Assembly: GCA_003542575.1 (NCBI GenBank)
Contig: DPKJ01000003.1
Location: 292,920-356,919, forward strand
From: Rikenellaceae bacterium
GTDB lineage: Bacteria; Bacteroidota; Bacteroidia; Bacteroidales; UBA932
Reading direction: 5' to 3'
Length of the DNA stretch: 64,000 nucleotides
Part shown: positions 26,939 through 36,315 of the stretch, in pieces
Numbering within the stretch: the first letter of the stretch is position 1
Layout of the letters: the number at the start of each line of letters is the position of its first letter
Program-made: the position numbers and the translations under genes
The notes under the pieces: generated by a model
What the model saw: only the letters and a program-made list of their open reading frames with translations
The model's database searches: none
What the model was told of the DNA's origin: nothing

Positions 26939-28183
26939 CTACTCAATTTCTGTCAGTTTATGATTAACTTTTCTCTTTAAGATAAATACCAACATTGCAG
27001 AAATCAGAAGAATACCCGAGAAAATAATAAATGTTGTGGTTCCTATTTTGTCATAAAGTAGTAACCCAATGAACAATAGCTGATTTGAAATTGCAAATGC
27101 GATATAGGCAATACCTTGATAAAGTCCTTTGCGTTTTATTGGCGAACTTCTATAAATCAAATAGGATATTGTTGGTGTAATAAGAGTCTCAGCAATGATT
27201 ACAAAAATAAACGATTGGAGGAATATACTCTTCCCACTCATTATCTTAGACAAAAATTCATAACTCCCAACCAGTAAAAAACCAATAATTGAGAAAGTAA
27301 GCCCAATTAGAATAATATTGAAAACCTTTCCCCAGTTTAAGTTTCTAACTCTGGTGACAGCAAATGCAAACAGTCCAAACAGCACTATTGAGACTAATAC
27401 TTCAATGTTTTTAGTTTTCTCATTTAAGTTAAACCCATCTCCAATCAAATCGCCTATTGCATTATTGAAAGATATCCCTCTCTGGTTTAAAGCGAGCCTG
27501 ATTAAAATACCAATTAATAATACCGAGATGACAATTAGCGAATTTAATCCCTTCTCAGACTTAGGTGCTATATAGTCTTTTTGTTCTGCCACTAAGTCGA
27601 GCTTATTATAATTTTCTTTAAACTTTAAAAACAGAATAAGTGATGTTAACCCGGAAATAAATGCAAATAAAAAAACAGAATAATAACCGAGATTATCTTT
27701 TAGGGTAATTGAAATTAGTGGAGCTACTAATGCTCCAATATTTACTGCAATGGAAAAAAGAATAAACCCTGATAATCCGGCTATTTCTTTACCCTTTTCA
27801 TTGTAAATATTACCTAAAAAGACAATAATATTTGGAGAGGTAAGGCCAACTCCTACACCTAAAAGAATTAAAGCAAATACAACAATAACACTTATTCCCG
27901 GCAGTAAAGCAATCACCAAATACATAACTGTCAACAGAATAAAGCCTGTTTTTACAACCTTCATCCTGTCTCGCAAATCGCCTAACAGTCCGGAAAATAT
28001 TGTGGTTAGTCCCACTGCACCATAAAAAACACTGTAGAAAATAGCGGCCTTATTTGTTTCTATATCCAATGAATCCATCAAATATTTGACAAGAATTGCC
28101 ATAATAGTATAAAATGCCAGTCTCTCAAATGCCTTTGATGCCAGCAAAAGTAAAATACTGCTTTTTTGTTCTTTATTTAACAT
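26939..28183 (-). CDS. Major facilitator superfamily transporter, POT/peptide-carrier-like
   Basis: A 414-residue membrane protein with about 12 helices. The N-terminus 'LLLASKAFERLAFYTIMAILVKYL' resembles the ExxERxxYY region of POT carriers, and the loop 'GLLGDLRDRMKVVKTG' is the MFS motif A. The substrate is unknown. Its start overlaps the end of the RDD gene by 11 bases, suggesting cotranscription. Confidence 0.85.
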   Translation of the reverse strand: MLNKEQKSSILLLLASKAFERLAFYTIMAILVKYLMDSLDIETNKAAIFYSVFYGAVGLTTIFSGLLGDLRDRMKVVKTGFILLTVMYLVIALLPGISVIVVFALILLGVGVGLTSPNIIVFLGNIYNEKGKEIAGLSGFILFSIAVNIGALVAPLISITLKDNLGYYSVFLFAFISGLTSLILFLKFKENYNKLDLVAEQKDYIAPKSEKGLNSLIVISVLLIGILIRLALNQRGISFNNAIGDLIGDGFNLNEKTKNIEVLVSIVLFGLFAFAVTRVRNLNWGKVFNIILIGLTFSIIGFLLVGSYEFLSKIMSGKSIFLQSFIFVIIAETLITPTISYLIYRSSPIKRKGLYQGIAYIAFAISNQLLFIGLLLYDKIGTTTFIIFSGILLISAMLVFILKRKVNHKLTEIE

Positions 28184-28838
28184 ATCGTATGTGATTTAAT
28201 TCAATAACCATCGTGTTTGCTGCCCTATCTCCCATCCTTCTTCCATTTTCAGAAACCAAAACCATTATTGGTTCAGCTAACCAACCAATTATTGGAATTA
28301 ATCCAAAAAACATCAAAAAGAGATTTCTTAATGAAGATTGTCCAAATGTACATGGTCTGTTATCGGGCAAATGCAATACCATCAGCCCTACAGCTTTTTT
28401 CCCCAAACTTTGACCACGACCCAATCCATCTTTTATCAGAGTATATGTAAAAGGAATTATATATAAAAAAGCTGCAAGTATAAAGAGAGGTGTTGGACTA
28501 TCGCCTTGCTTATCAATAAGTTTTATTAATCCGGCTGAATATGCAATAAAAGCAGGAATTGACAAAGCCGTCATAACAAGCCCATCCAAAAAGAACGCTA
28601 AGAAACGGTTACCAAATGATGCCTCTGTATATCTGTGATAAGCGGCTAATTTGTCTTGTGAAATAAGTTTCATACCGTCAATATCACAAAATTTTGAACC
28701 GGCGGGGAATGATTTATTACATTTTGGACATGTTGGGTTTTCAATAAATTCAATTGAGAGATTATACCCGCAATTTTTACAATAATTTGAACCTGCACTA
28801 AACTCCTGATTACACTTTGGGCAATTGTAAGTATTCAT
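28173..28838 (-). CDS. RDD-family membrane protein with N-terminal zinc ribbons
   Basis: A 221-residue protein. Residues 1-60 hold a zinc ribbon (CPKCNQEFSAGSNYCKNCG) and a second, incomplete one (CPKCNKSFPAGSKFCD, missing the last Cys). After 'ASFGNRFLAFFLDGLVMTAL' come three RDD helices with 'GRGQSLGKKAVGLMVL' and 'MGDRAANTMV'. RDD proteins are mostly uncharacterised; some are ion exchangers. It overlaps the MFS gene. Confidence 0.88.
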   Translation of the reverse strand: MNTYNCPKCNQEFSAGSNYCKNCGYNLSIEFIENPTCPKCNKSFPAGSKFCDIDGMKLISQDKLAAYHRYTEASFGNRFLAFFLDGLVMTALSIPAFIAYSAGLIKLIDKQGDSPTPLFILAAFLYIIPFTYTLIKDGLGRGQSLGKKAVGLMVLHLPDNRPCTFGQSSLRNLFLMFFGLIPIIGWLAEPIMVLVSENGRRMGDRAANTMVIELNHIRYVK

Positions 28839-28856
28839 GTTAATATATTTGATAGA

Positions 28857-29672
28857 TTAATCGTAAATGTACTCTTCTGATTGGTTCACTATTGTGGGAA
28901 ATCCTTTGTCATTGTACTCGTAGGTTGTCCTGGATGTAGAATGCTTATCAATACCCGGCACATTTTCATGTAAAACAGAATTGGATTCAATTATATTATT
29001 TGTGTTTGAATAAAACCCCGGAATTCCTAAATCCTGAAATATCTTAAATGGATTATTTTTATCATCATATTTGAACGAGGTCTCTCTGATAAGCTTTGGC
29101 TCAGTTCCTGTAATAAAAAGAAAACTGTAATATTTTTCATTTATTACATTCCCGTTACTGTCATACTCATAGGTATAGAATTGTGTAATGGAATTCGTGG
29201 CGTCATGAATATTCCGCTTTGCAATCTTATCTCCCTCATATATAAGACTGATTTTTGATGTGTACTCAAACTTATCTTCCTTTTTGAAGTAGTTTTTTTG
29301 AGTTACTAATTTCCCGGCATTATTGTATTCGAAAATATAATAGTTGGTAAAAGTAGAGTTCTGCGATGTCATTAATTCACTCTTAATGTGCATTGAAGAG
29401 GAGTAAATGTCGGGATCAACTGCAATCTCCTGTTTTACCAGACGATTATTCTTATCATATGAGTACTTGTTAAAAAAATAGAAACTATGAGTCTCTGCAA
29501 TTTGACGACTACTGTTATAAACAAATTTCTGAACGGTTTTGCCATCGGCAACGATGCTTTTAATTGAAAAGTCCCCGCTTTTTATAAAAACCCGGTTCAG
29601 GCCCTTATTGCAAGAGGTAATTACAGTTAGAGCAATTACGATAAAACTGAAAAATTTTAGGGAAGTTTTCAT
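28857..29672 (-). CDS. Lipoprotein with YD/RHS-like repeats, unknown function
   Basis: A 271-residue lipoprotein (lipobox ITSC near residue 20). Its body is built of short beta-hairpin repeats of the YD type: 'YDKNNRLVKQE', 'YNNAGKLVTQKNYF', 'YDSNGNVINEKYY' and 'YNDKGFPTIVNQS'. Such proteins are common in Bacteroidota, with unknown function. It lies 18 bases upstream of the RDD gene. Confidence 0.72.
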   Translation of the reverse strand: MKTSLKFFSFIVIALTVITSCNKGLNRVFIKSGDFSIKSIVADGKTVQKFVYNSSRQIAETHSFYFFNKYSYDKNNRLVKQEIAVDPDIYSSSMHIKSELMTSQNSTFTNYYIFEYNNAGKLVTQKNYFKKEDKFEYTSKISLIYEGDKIAKRNIHDATNSITQFYTYEYDSNGNVINEKYYSFLFITGTEPKLIRETSFKYDDKNNPFKIFQDLGIPGFYSNTNNIIESNSVLHENVPGIDKHSTSRTTYEYNDKGFPTIVNQSEEYIYD

Positions 29673-29774
29673 GGCGACTAGTTTTGTCGAGCATAAAGTT
29701 AGGAATTTTGCCTGATAATCAAATTTTTAGTCACAAATTAATTAAATAATAACACTATTAAAAAAAGCACATCC

Positions 29775-30659
29775 TTATTGAAAACTTTTTCTGTGTCGTT
29801 CCAAAAAATTAATTGCAGAATATCTGCCAATTTCAACCATCTCTTCAGCTTTGTAAAAATCAAAGGTTTCACACGATTTTTTAGATATGTTAATCAAAAT
29901 ATCTGGTGGGTATTTTTCAATAATTGATTGAGCAATTCGCCCGGTCATTAAACTGATTGTTTTATTTATAAGGTTGAAATAGTCGAGCTCTTCTTTACTC
30001 CGGGAATGAGTAATTGTTTGCAAATGGGATTTAAAATCTTTGATTTTCTTCTTATAAATAGATTGATTATTCTCAATCTCTTTTTTCAACTGAACCGGCT
30101 TATATACCGCAATATCAGCATTAACATTAACAGCAATCAACAAATCGCCAGGAGATCTTCTTGCGTAATTGATTGGAATATTATTTAATACACCTCCATC
30201 TATAAACAATGAGTTTTCAATCTTCAAAGGTGTAAATACTGTAGGAATCGCAATTGATGCTCTTATTGCTTCATAGATACTTCCGCGATTAAGAAGTACC
30301 TCTTTTTTGTTTACTATATCTACAGCTACTGCTGCATAACTTATTTCTAAATCCTCAATATTTTTATCAGATATAAATTCCTTCATTTTACTAAAAACCC
30401 TATCACCTTTTATCAAACCTTGTGAGCTGAATGAAAAATCAATAAGGCTAAAAATTTTTAATTTGTCCAGAGTAAATAACCAGTTCTTGTATTCTTCCAA
30501 TTTTCCCAGCGCATAAATGCCTCCAACAAGAGCTCCCATCGATGTTCCTGTTACTGAGCAAATCTCATAGCCCTGCTTTTCTAACTCCTCTATAACTCCT
30601 ATATGAGCAATCCCTCTTGCTCCTCCTCCGGACAATACTAACGATACTTTTTGCTTCAT
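29775..30659 (-). CDS. Patatin-like phospholipase family protein (RssA-like)
   Basis: A 294-residue cytosolic lipid hydrolase. All patatin motifs are present: oxyanion GGGARG, nucleophile GTSMG (Ser), and the catalytic Asp in IDGGVLNNIP. The family cleaves acyl chains from phospholipids. The C-terminal 70 residues are an extra helical region common in bacterial members. It is preceded and followed by about 100 bases of AT-rich intergenic DNA, so it is probably monocistronic. Confidence 0.92.
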   Translation of the reverse strand: MKQKVSLVLSGGGARGIAHIGVIEELEKQGYEICSVTGTSMGALVGGIYALGKLEEYKNWLFTLDKLKIFSLIDFSFSSQGLIKGDRVFSKMKEFISDKNIEDLEISYAAVAVDIVNKKEVLLNRGSIYEAIRASIAIPTVFTPLKIENSLFIDGGVLNNIPINYARRSPGDLLIAVNVNADIAVYKPVQLKKEIENNQSIYKKKIKDFKSHLQTITHSRSKEELDYFNLINKTISLMTGRIAQSIIEKYPPDILINISKKSCETFDFYKAEEMVEIGRYSAINFLERHRKSFQ

Positions 30660-30757
30660 TGGACTAAACGCGTTTTATTAATTGGTAAGACCCGAAAATG
30701 GTCATAACCATATCCGGGACAGTATCTGTAAAGATACAAATTACTCTTATCAGAACA

Positions 30758-32230
30758 TTAGCGAGTCTGAATTTTTAACCAGTCAATAATATCAAAAATA
30801 ACCTCTTCTGAAATTGTCTCTTCAATATCTCCATACTCCGAAACTTCTCCGGTTGTGCAATCCTGGAGCAGATGGTTTCGGTTTTTGTAGAGTTTTGCAG
30901 TGACCCTTTTGTTACCTCCCAAAATCAGAGCCTGCTCAATAAGATTAAGGTTATAGGGTAATACCTGAATATCTTTATCTCCAATCAGTGCAAATACCGG
31001 ACACTTTACTTTTTTAAGCGTTTCAGCAGGGTTGTGAAACAGGTCGTAACGCATAAATGGCATCAATAGATTGCTGTAATCTGAAAGTTTTAGTGGTGAA
31101 GAGAGTCCTATCTTCTCTCTGTCAGTTTGGTCAATTGAGGCAACTCTCTGGTCAAATGAGGCCAGATTGCGTTTAATATCCACTTTGGCAACACTGTCAT
31201 TAACAGAATTTTTAAAGATGTTCATTGTGCTCTCCAATATCTCCCGGTTTAGTGCAATTGCCCCTTTTGAGGCACCCAAAGATGTATACACTGCATCGCA
31301 CTGCTCAAAAATCACCTCTTTTAAAGAGATTGCAGAGCCGGCCATTAACACAATAAAAGATGTGCTGCTGTTAATAGTAGCGACAATCGGAGCTATTTCT
31401 GCTCCCAGACTATGACCTATTAGTCCAATTCTTGAAGAGTCAACATCAGTTCTGCTTCTAAGGTAGTTAATCGCGAATGACGCATCCTCTGCATGGTCTC
31501 TTACCGTTGCATTCCTGAAGCTTCCTTCAGACTCTCCTGCACCCCTGTCGTCATAGCGTAATACTGCAAAACCGTTACGAGTCAGATAATCTGCAATTAC
31601 CAGAAAAACTTTGTGTCCAAAAATTGTCTGGTTTCTGTCAGATGGTCCTGAGCCCGAAATCAATACAACTGCCGGAGCATTAACCGATCCGAATGGTTTT
31701 GTAAATGTCCCTTTAAGTGAAATACCTTTATTTGTATTTTTAAAGCTCACATTTTCTGAATGGTATGGATAGGGTTTTTTGGGCTCCTGAGGCCTTTTTG
31801 CAACATGAAAAGGAAACTCTTCACATTTTGTCAGATTTAGAGGCAGGGCTTGACCGCCAGGCTTTCCAAAAGTTCCATTAAGTTTTGTTTTCTGCCCTGA
31901 AACTGAGTCTTTAACAAGTTGACCGCTAAAAACGGTTGCCAACATTTTAACCTCCATCATTATTGAATCTCCATCTGCAGAAACCTTGTCAACCGTTATA
32001 TTATAGCTTTTCTGATCTGCACTGTGCATTACAGCATCATACTCTCCGTTTGCCATTGCTGTAATTTCGAATGCAATCGTAAGTTTAAAATTCGGATTAA
32101 TCACAAGGTCTCCAAACCATTTTCCAGAAAGCTGGTCCTGGCTTTTTTGTCCTTCATTAAACGGAGATGCTTTTGCCATCATGCCGATGGAGATTAAAGT
32201 CACAAATAGTGTAAATAATAATTTTTTCAT
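30758..32230 (-). CDS. Secreted alpha/beta hydrolase (S9/BAAT-like, with N-terminal beta domain)
   Basis: A 490-residue protein with a signal peptide (MKKLLFTLFVTLISIGMMAK). Residues 30-150 form a beta-rich domain ('LSGKWFGDLVINPNFKLTIAFEI'), and residues 160-490 an alpha/beta hydrolase: 'VLISGSGPSDRNQ', nucleophile GHSLGAE (Ser), acid in 'ALIGDKDIQVLP', and a late His in 'YKNRNHLLQDCTTG'. This arrangement is common in Bacteroidota periplasmic esterases. The substrate is unknown. Confidence 0.9.
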   Translation of the reverse strand: MKKLLFTLFVTLISIGMMAKASPFNEGQKSQDQLSGKWFGDLVINPNFKLTIAFEITAMANGEYDAVMHSADQKSYNITVDKVSADGDSIMMEVKMLATVFSGQLVKDSVSGQKTKLNGTFGKPGGQALPLNLTKCEEFPFHVAKRPQEPKKPYPYHSENVSFKNTNKGISLKGTFTKPFGSVNAPAVVLISGSGPSDRNQTIFGHKVFLVIADYLTRNGFAVLRYDDRGAGESEGSFRNATVRDHAEDASFAINYLRSRTDVDSSRIGLIGHSLGAEIAPIVATINSSTSFIVLMAGSAISLKEVIFEQCDAVYTSLGASKGAIALNREILESTMNIFKNSVNDSVAKVDIKRNLASFDQRVASIDQTDREKIGLSSPLKLSDYSNLLMPFMRYDLFHNPAETLKKVKCPVFALIGDKDIQVLPYNLNLIEQALILGGNKRVTAKLYKNRNHLLQDCTTGEVSEYGDIEETISEEVIFDIIDWLKIQTR

Positions 32231-32487
32231 TTAGGTTTAGTTTATTTTTTATACGAAAGTAGAGGTGGTCAAATATATGCACAAATTTATATGACCAACA
32301 ACCAGATTACTTTTCAAAACAACACCTTTATATGACGAATAGCGATTGTCATCTAATACAAATCGTTTAAATATAATTCTTGCGTTTTCGTCCAATTGCC
32401 ATCTTTTAATAATTTAATAAGTTTAAATTTGAGTTGTGAAGAAAAATTAGACCACATAAAACAAGAAAGAATTAATTCCATACAGAA

Positions 32488-33528
32488 ATGAATATCTCAA
32501 AATACAAGGAGCATTTGATACATTCAATAATCTGGATTACCGGATTCATCATTTTTGCATGTTTTGTACAAACTGTTGGAAACGTTAGGAGAGATATGGG
32601 AGATTTTGCATATCCGGTAGCAGTCGGAACAATTTTTAATATCATTCTTTTTTACACTGTATCATATAAACTGATAAGCATATACTATGTAAGAAAGTCA
32701 ACCTCTCTCTTCATTGCACAAATTACCCTCACACTGTTAGGATTATCAATTATTGAGGCAACATTGGATTACCTGCTTTTTCCGGCGTACTACTCTTCGG
32801 AGAATGAGTCACTTTACAGTCAATTTATTGTCACCCTGATATTCAATCTCTTTATTCTGGCAATTGCTCTTGGTTATGGATTTATCAAAATGTGGCTTAA
32901 ATCTGAGAACCAAAGGCAGGAACTAAAGTCACAAAAGCTTACTGCAGAGCTAGATTTTTTGAAAACCCAAGTGAATCCTCATGTGTTGTTTAATATGCTC
33001 AATATGGCTTTTTCAAGCGCAACAACTTATGGAGACGAAAGAACTGCAGATATCATTGAAAAAATATCGTCACAACTTCGTTATGTGCTTTATGACAGCA
33101 ATATAAACAAGGTGTCAATTAGAAAAGAGATAGATCATATTGAGGGATTTGTCGCTCTTCAACGGATGCGTATTTCTGCTGATATGCCTATTAATATTAT
33201 TTTAAACATAAGTACAGACAATGAGAATTACCAGATACCTCCTCTTTTGTTAATCCCCTTTATTGAGAATGCTTTTAAATACGGAATATCATTTGATTTG
33301 CCAACAGAGATTAAAATTGACATTGTATGCCGAGAGAATACTCTCCGTCTTTGCGTAAGCAATCCGGCAGTAAAAAATGAGAGGAACAATCAGGCAGACA
33401 GTTTTTCCGGAATTGGACTTGAAAATGTAAAAAAACGCCTCGCGATTCTATATCCTTCTAAGCATATCTTGGACATTTCCAATGACGGAAAATTATTTAT
33501 TGTTAACTTGTCACTTAACCTCAATTGA
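32488..33528 (+). CDS. LytS-type sensor histidine kinase
   Basis: A 346-residue kinase: four N-terminal membrane helices (residues 12-135), a short coiled coil, then the His_kinase domain with the phospho-acceptor in 'LKTQVNPHVLFNMLN' (the family usually has PHFLFN), and a HATPase region with 'PLLLIPFIENAFKYGI' and 'GIGLENVKKRL'. It lacks a periplasmic sensor domain, so the signal is probably in or at the membrane. It is the partner of the LytTR regulator seven bases downstream. Confidence 0.94.
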   Translation: MNISKYKEHLIHSIIWITGFIIFACFVQTVGNVRRDMGDFAYPVAVGTIFNIILFYTVSYKLISIYYVRKSTSLFIAQITLTLLGLSIIEATLDYLLFPAYYSSENESLYSQFIVTLIFNLFILAIALGYGFIKMWLKSENQRQELKSQKLTAELDFLKTQVNPHVLFNMLNMAFSSATTYGDERTADIIEKISSQLRYVLYDSNINKVSIRKEIDHIEGFVALQRMRISADMPINIILNISTDNENYQIPPLLLIPFIENAFKYGISFDLPTEIKIDIVCRENTLRLCVSNPAVKNERNNQADSFSGIGLENVKKRLAILYPSKHILDISNDGKLFIVNLSLNLN

Positions 33529-33534
33529 TAAACT

Positions 33535-34245
33535 ATGAAGTGTATTATTATTGATGATGAGCCCTTTGCTATAGATTTATTAAAAACCTATGTTGAGAAG
33601 ACCGATTCTCTTGAGCTTTCCGGCACTTTTTCCAATCCGATAAAAGTCCACTCCTTTCTCATGAAGAGTAACATCGATTTAATATTTCTTGATATTAACA
33701 TGCCTGTGTTAACAGGCATTCAATTAATTAAATCACTAACTCACTGCCCTCTGATTATCTTTACAACTGCCTATGCAGAATATGGAGTTGAGAGCTATGA
33801 GTACAACACCGTTGACTACCTTTTAAAGCCAATCAGATATGACCGTTTTCTTAAGGCTGTCAATAAGGCAAGTGAAATGTTCTCTGCCATTAAATTAGCT
33901 AATAGGGAATCAAGCAGTATTAGCAGAAATCCGGTTTCTGAGGAGAGTGTGATAAAGATAAAGAGTGGCGGTAAGGTACACAGGGTTGAAGTCAGCTCGT
34001 TACTATATGTAGAGGCGTCTGGCAACTATATGATCTTTCACACCTGTAAAGAGAAGATCCTTTCGCTTATGACAATGAAAGAGGCAATTGATCTGTTACC
34101 TAAAGAGTCGTTTGCAAGAATTCATAAATCCTATATAGTTTCACTAGCTGCAATAGAAACAATTGAGAGGCATCAGGTTACCATTAAAGGCGCCAAGCTA
34201 CCGGTCGGCTCGTCTTACCGCGAACTATTTTTATCCAAAATATAA
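33535..34245 (+). CDS. LytTR-type response regulator
   Basis: A 236-residue regulator: receiver (residues 1-120) with acidic pocket 'IIDDEP', phospho-Asp in 'DLIFLDINMPVLTG' and Lys in YLLKPIRYD; and a LytTR DNA-binding domain (residues 145-236) with 'YVEASGNYMIFHT' and 'FARIHKSYIVSL'. LytTR proteins bind direct repeats upstream of targets. It forms a two-component pair with the preceding kinase. Confidence 0.95.
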   Translation: MKCIIIDDEPFAIDLLKTYVEKTDSLELSGTFSNPIKVHSFLMKSNIDLIFLDINMPVLTGIQLIKSLTHCPLIIFTTAYAEYGVESYEYNTVDYLLKPIRYDRFLKAVNKASEMFSAIKLANRESSSISRNPVSEESVIKIKSGGKVHRVEVSSLLYVEASGNYMIFHTCKEKILSLMTMKEAIDLLPKESFARIHKSYIVSLAAIETIERHQVTIKGAKLPVGSSYRELFLSKI

Positions 34246-34259
34246 TTTTGCAAGGAATC

Positions 34260-34280
34260 GAGCTTTTTAAAGCTCTTTCT
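34260..34280 (+). terminator. Possible terminator after the LytTR operon
   Basis: GAGCTTT and AAAGCTC form a short stem with a two-base loop, followed by TTTCT. It overlaps the last codons of the convergent GNAT gene. Weak, since the stem is only seven pairs. Confidence 0.35.
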
Positions 34281-34803
34281 GAAGTTTAATTGTTGCAAAT
34301 TTTTCCTCTTCGTATTCGCCATCACACGAGATGCCGGTGACTCTGTCAAAACCGGCCTTCGTCCAAAATCTTAAGGCTCTCCAGTTATTCAGATAAACAG
34401 CAATGCCCAGATTTGAGAATCCGTTTGCAACGGCATCATCAGATATACGGGAGATTATCTCTTGTGCGTAGCCACTCTTACGATAACACGAATCAATTAC
34501 CAATATCCCTATCCACAAACAATCTTTGGAAGGATACCCCATGTATAAGCCAATATATCCTATTAATTTATTCTCCTCTTTAAGGTATACAGATTTTAGC
34601 CTGTAGTTTGCTTTACAGGCGTTTTCAATAGGGGGCAGATCGCCCTCTGAAATCCATTTTTCAAAATCTTCACCTTCATACCCGGAACCCTCTACCAGTT
34701 GTTTGTCGGTCCAGGTATGAAGCACGTTTTTAAGCATACTGCACTCTTCGTGAATTGCCTCCTTTAATAAAAGCCTGTTTGTAATTAATGTCCCTTTTAA
34801 CAT
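34267..34803 (-). CDS. GNAT family N-acetyltransferase
   Basis: A 178-residue acetyltransferase. 'SVYLKEENKLIGYIGLYMG' is strand 4, 'LWIGILVIDSCYRKSGYAQEII' the acetyl-CoA loop, and 'VYLNNWRALRFWTKAGFDRVTGI' the C-terminal signature. The substrate is unknown. It is convergent with the LytTR gene. Confidence 0.85.
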   Translation of the reverse strand: MLKGTLITNRLLLKEAIHEECSMLKNVLHTWTDKQLVEGSGYEGEDFEKWISEGDLPPIENACKANYRLKSVYLKEENKLIGYIGLYMGYPSKDCLWIGILVIDSCYRKSGYAQEIISRISDDAVANGFSNLGIAVYLNNWRALRFWTKAGFDRVTGISCDGEYEEEKFATIKLQKEL

Positions 34804-34866
34804 ATAGAGGTTACCTCACGATTTTTCCAATTTTTGCAATTCGTTCATCTTTCTCCTTAGTTGTTA

Positions 34867-36288
34867 TCAATCAGTTACAGAAATTTTATTTATCATCCCT
34901 TTGAAAATTATTCCGTGTAATGGAAAGACTGAAAACCAATAAATTCTTCCAAATAATCCTTTTGGACGGAAAGTAGCTGTTTGAATAAGTTTATTATCTT
35001 TTACCTGAAATTCCAACCATGCTTCACCGGGTAATTTCATTTCAGCAAATAATAATAAACGCCTCTCTTCTTTATTGGCATAAAGCACTCTCCAGAAATC
35101 AAGAGCGTCACCGGCTTGAATATCATATAAATTTGTTCTCCCTCGTCTTAATCCAACACCCCCAAAAAATTTATCAATAACCCCCCGTAATCTCCATAGC
35201 CAATTTGCATAATACCAACCTGTATCACCACCTATCTTCCATATTTTCTCAACACTTGAATCTATATCTGAAATAAGCTTAATCCGGGTATCTTTATAAC
35301 AGCCATACTCAGGAACCTTTATATAATCTGAAATTTTAAAATCTAACCTTCCGCTAATTGTTGAATCCTTCCAACTTGAAAGAATCTCATTTTGCTCAAT
35401 ATTCTCAAATGCTTGTTTAATACAACCTGTATAGGACAAAGGCCTTATATTAAGTAACTTAATAATTTTATCATCTTTTGCTATAACCTCTACTTTCATA
35501 CTGTCAACCAACGAAGTTGCAAGGTTATATGATGTTGAGGTTATAAAATATAACCAATAAGATGATAGTTTTGGTGTCATTACCGGGACAGTCCAAATAT
35601 ATCTTTTTAATCCACGAACAGATGCAAACTTGAGTAGCATCTCTTTGTAGGTAAGAATCTCATCTCCTCCAATATCATAACTGCTGTTAAATGTTTTTTC
35701 GTTACCAAGAATGCCAGTTAAAATTTTTATTACATCCGAAATACCAATGGGTTGACATTTAGTTCTTAACCATTTTGGCGCTATCATAATTGGCAATTTT
35801 TCAACAAGATCACGAATAATTTCAAATGAAGCACTTCCTGACCCAATTATTATTCCTGCACGTACAGTTGTTAGCGAATACTCTCCTTTGCCTAATTCTA
35901 TCTCTACATTTTTTCTTGAATTAAGATGCTTCGAAAGTGTTTGAGAATTAACAATCCCACTAAGGTAGATTACTTGTTTTACATTAGTTTTATTAAGTGC
36001 CTCCCGAAAATTAATTGCAGATTTTTTCTCTAGTTCATCATAGTTCTTGGAAGTTGACATGGAATGAACCAAGTAATATGCAAAGTCTATATCTTTTGGG
36101 ATTTTTGCCAGAGTGGCTGTATTATTTAGATCTACTTCTATTACTTCAATCCGTCCTTTGATTAACTCCTCTGGATGGAATTTATTTTTATCCCTTACAA
36201 GGCAAATTACATAATAGCCGCTTTCAACTAAAACCGGTAACAGCCTTTTCCCGATATACCCTGTCGCTCCTGTTAATAATACTTTCAT
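34867..36288 (-). CDS. NAD(P)-binding SDR/epimerase-like protein with C-terminal DUF2867 domain
   Basis: A 473-residue two-domain protein. Residues 1-300 form a Rossmann fold starting at 'VLLTGATGYIGKRLLPVLVE' (GxxGxxG), resembling NDUFA9/YbjT-type atypical SDRs. Residues 325-470 are DUF2867 ('GDTGWYYANWLWRLRGVIDKFFGG', 'LYDIQAGDALDFWRVLY'), a START-like domain. The fusion is well known in bacteria; the function is unclear, with proposed lipid or quinone links. Confidence 0.88.
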   Translation of the reverse strand: MKVLLTGATGYIGKRLLPVLVESGYYVICLVRDKNKFHPEELIKGRIEVIEVDLNNTATLAKIPKDIDFAYYLVHSMSTSKNYDELEKKSAINFREALNKTNVKQVIYLSGIVNSQTLSKHLNSRKNVEIELGKGEYSLTTVRAGIIIGSGSASFEIIRDLVEKLPIMIAPKWLRTKCQPIGISDVIKILTGILGNEKTFNSSYDIGGDEILTYKEMLLKFASVRGLKRYIWTVPVMTPKLSSYWLYFITSTSYNLATSLVDSMKVEVIAKDDKIIKLLNIRPLSYTGCIKQAFENIEQNEILSSWKDSTISGRLDFKISDYIKVPEYGCYKDTRIKLISDIDSSVEKIWKIGGDTGWYYANWLWRLRGVIDKFFGGVGLRRGRTNLYDIQAGDALDFWRVLYANKEERRLLLFAEMKLPGEAWLEFQVKDNKLIQTATFRPKGLFGRIYWFSVFPLHGIIFKGMINKISVTD

Positions 36289-36315
36289 TATCCAATCATT
36301 CCTTTATCACTGTTA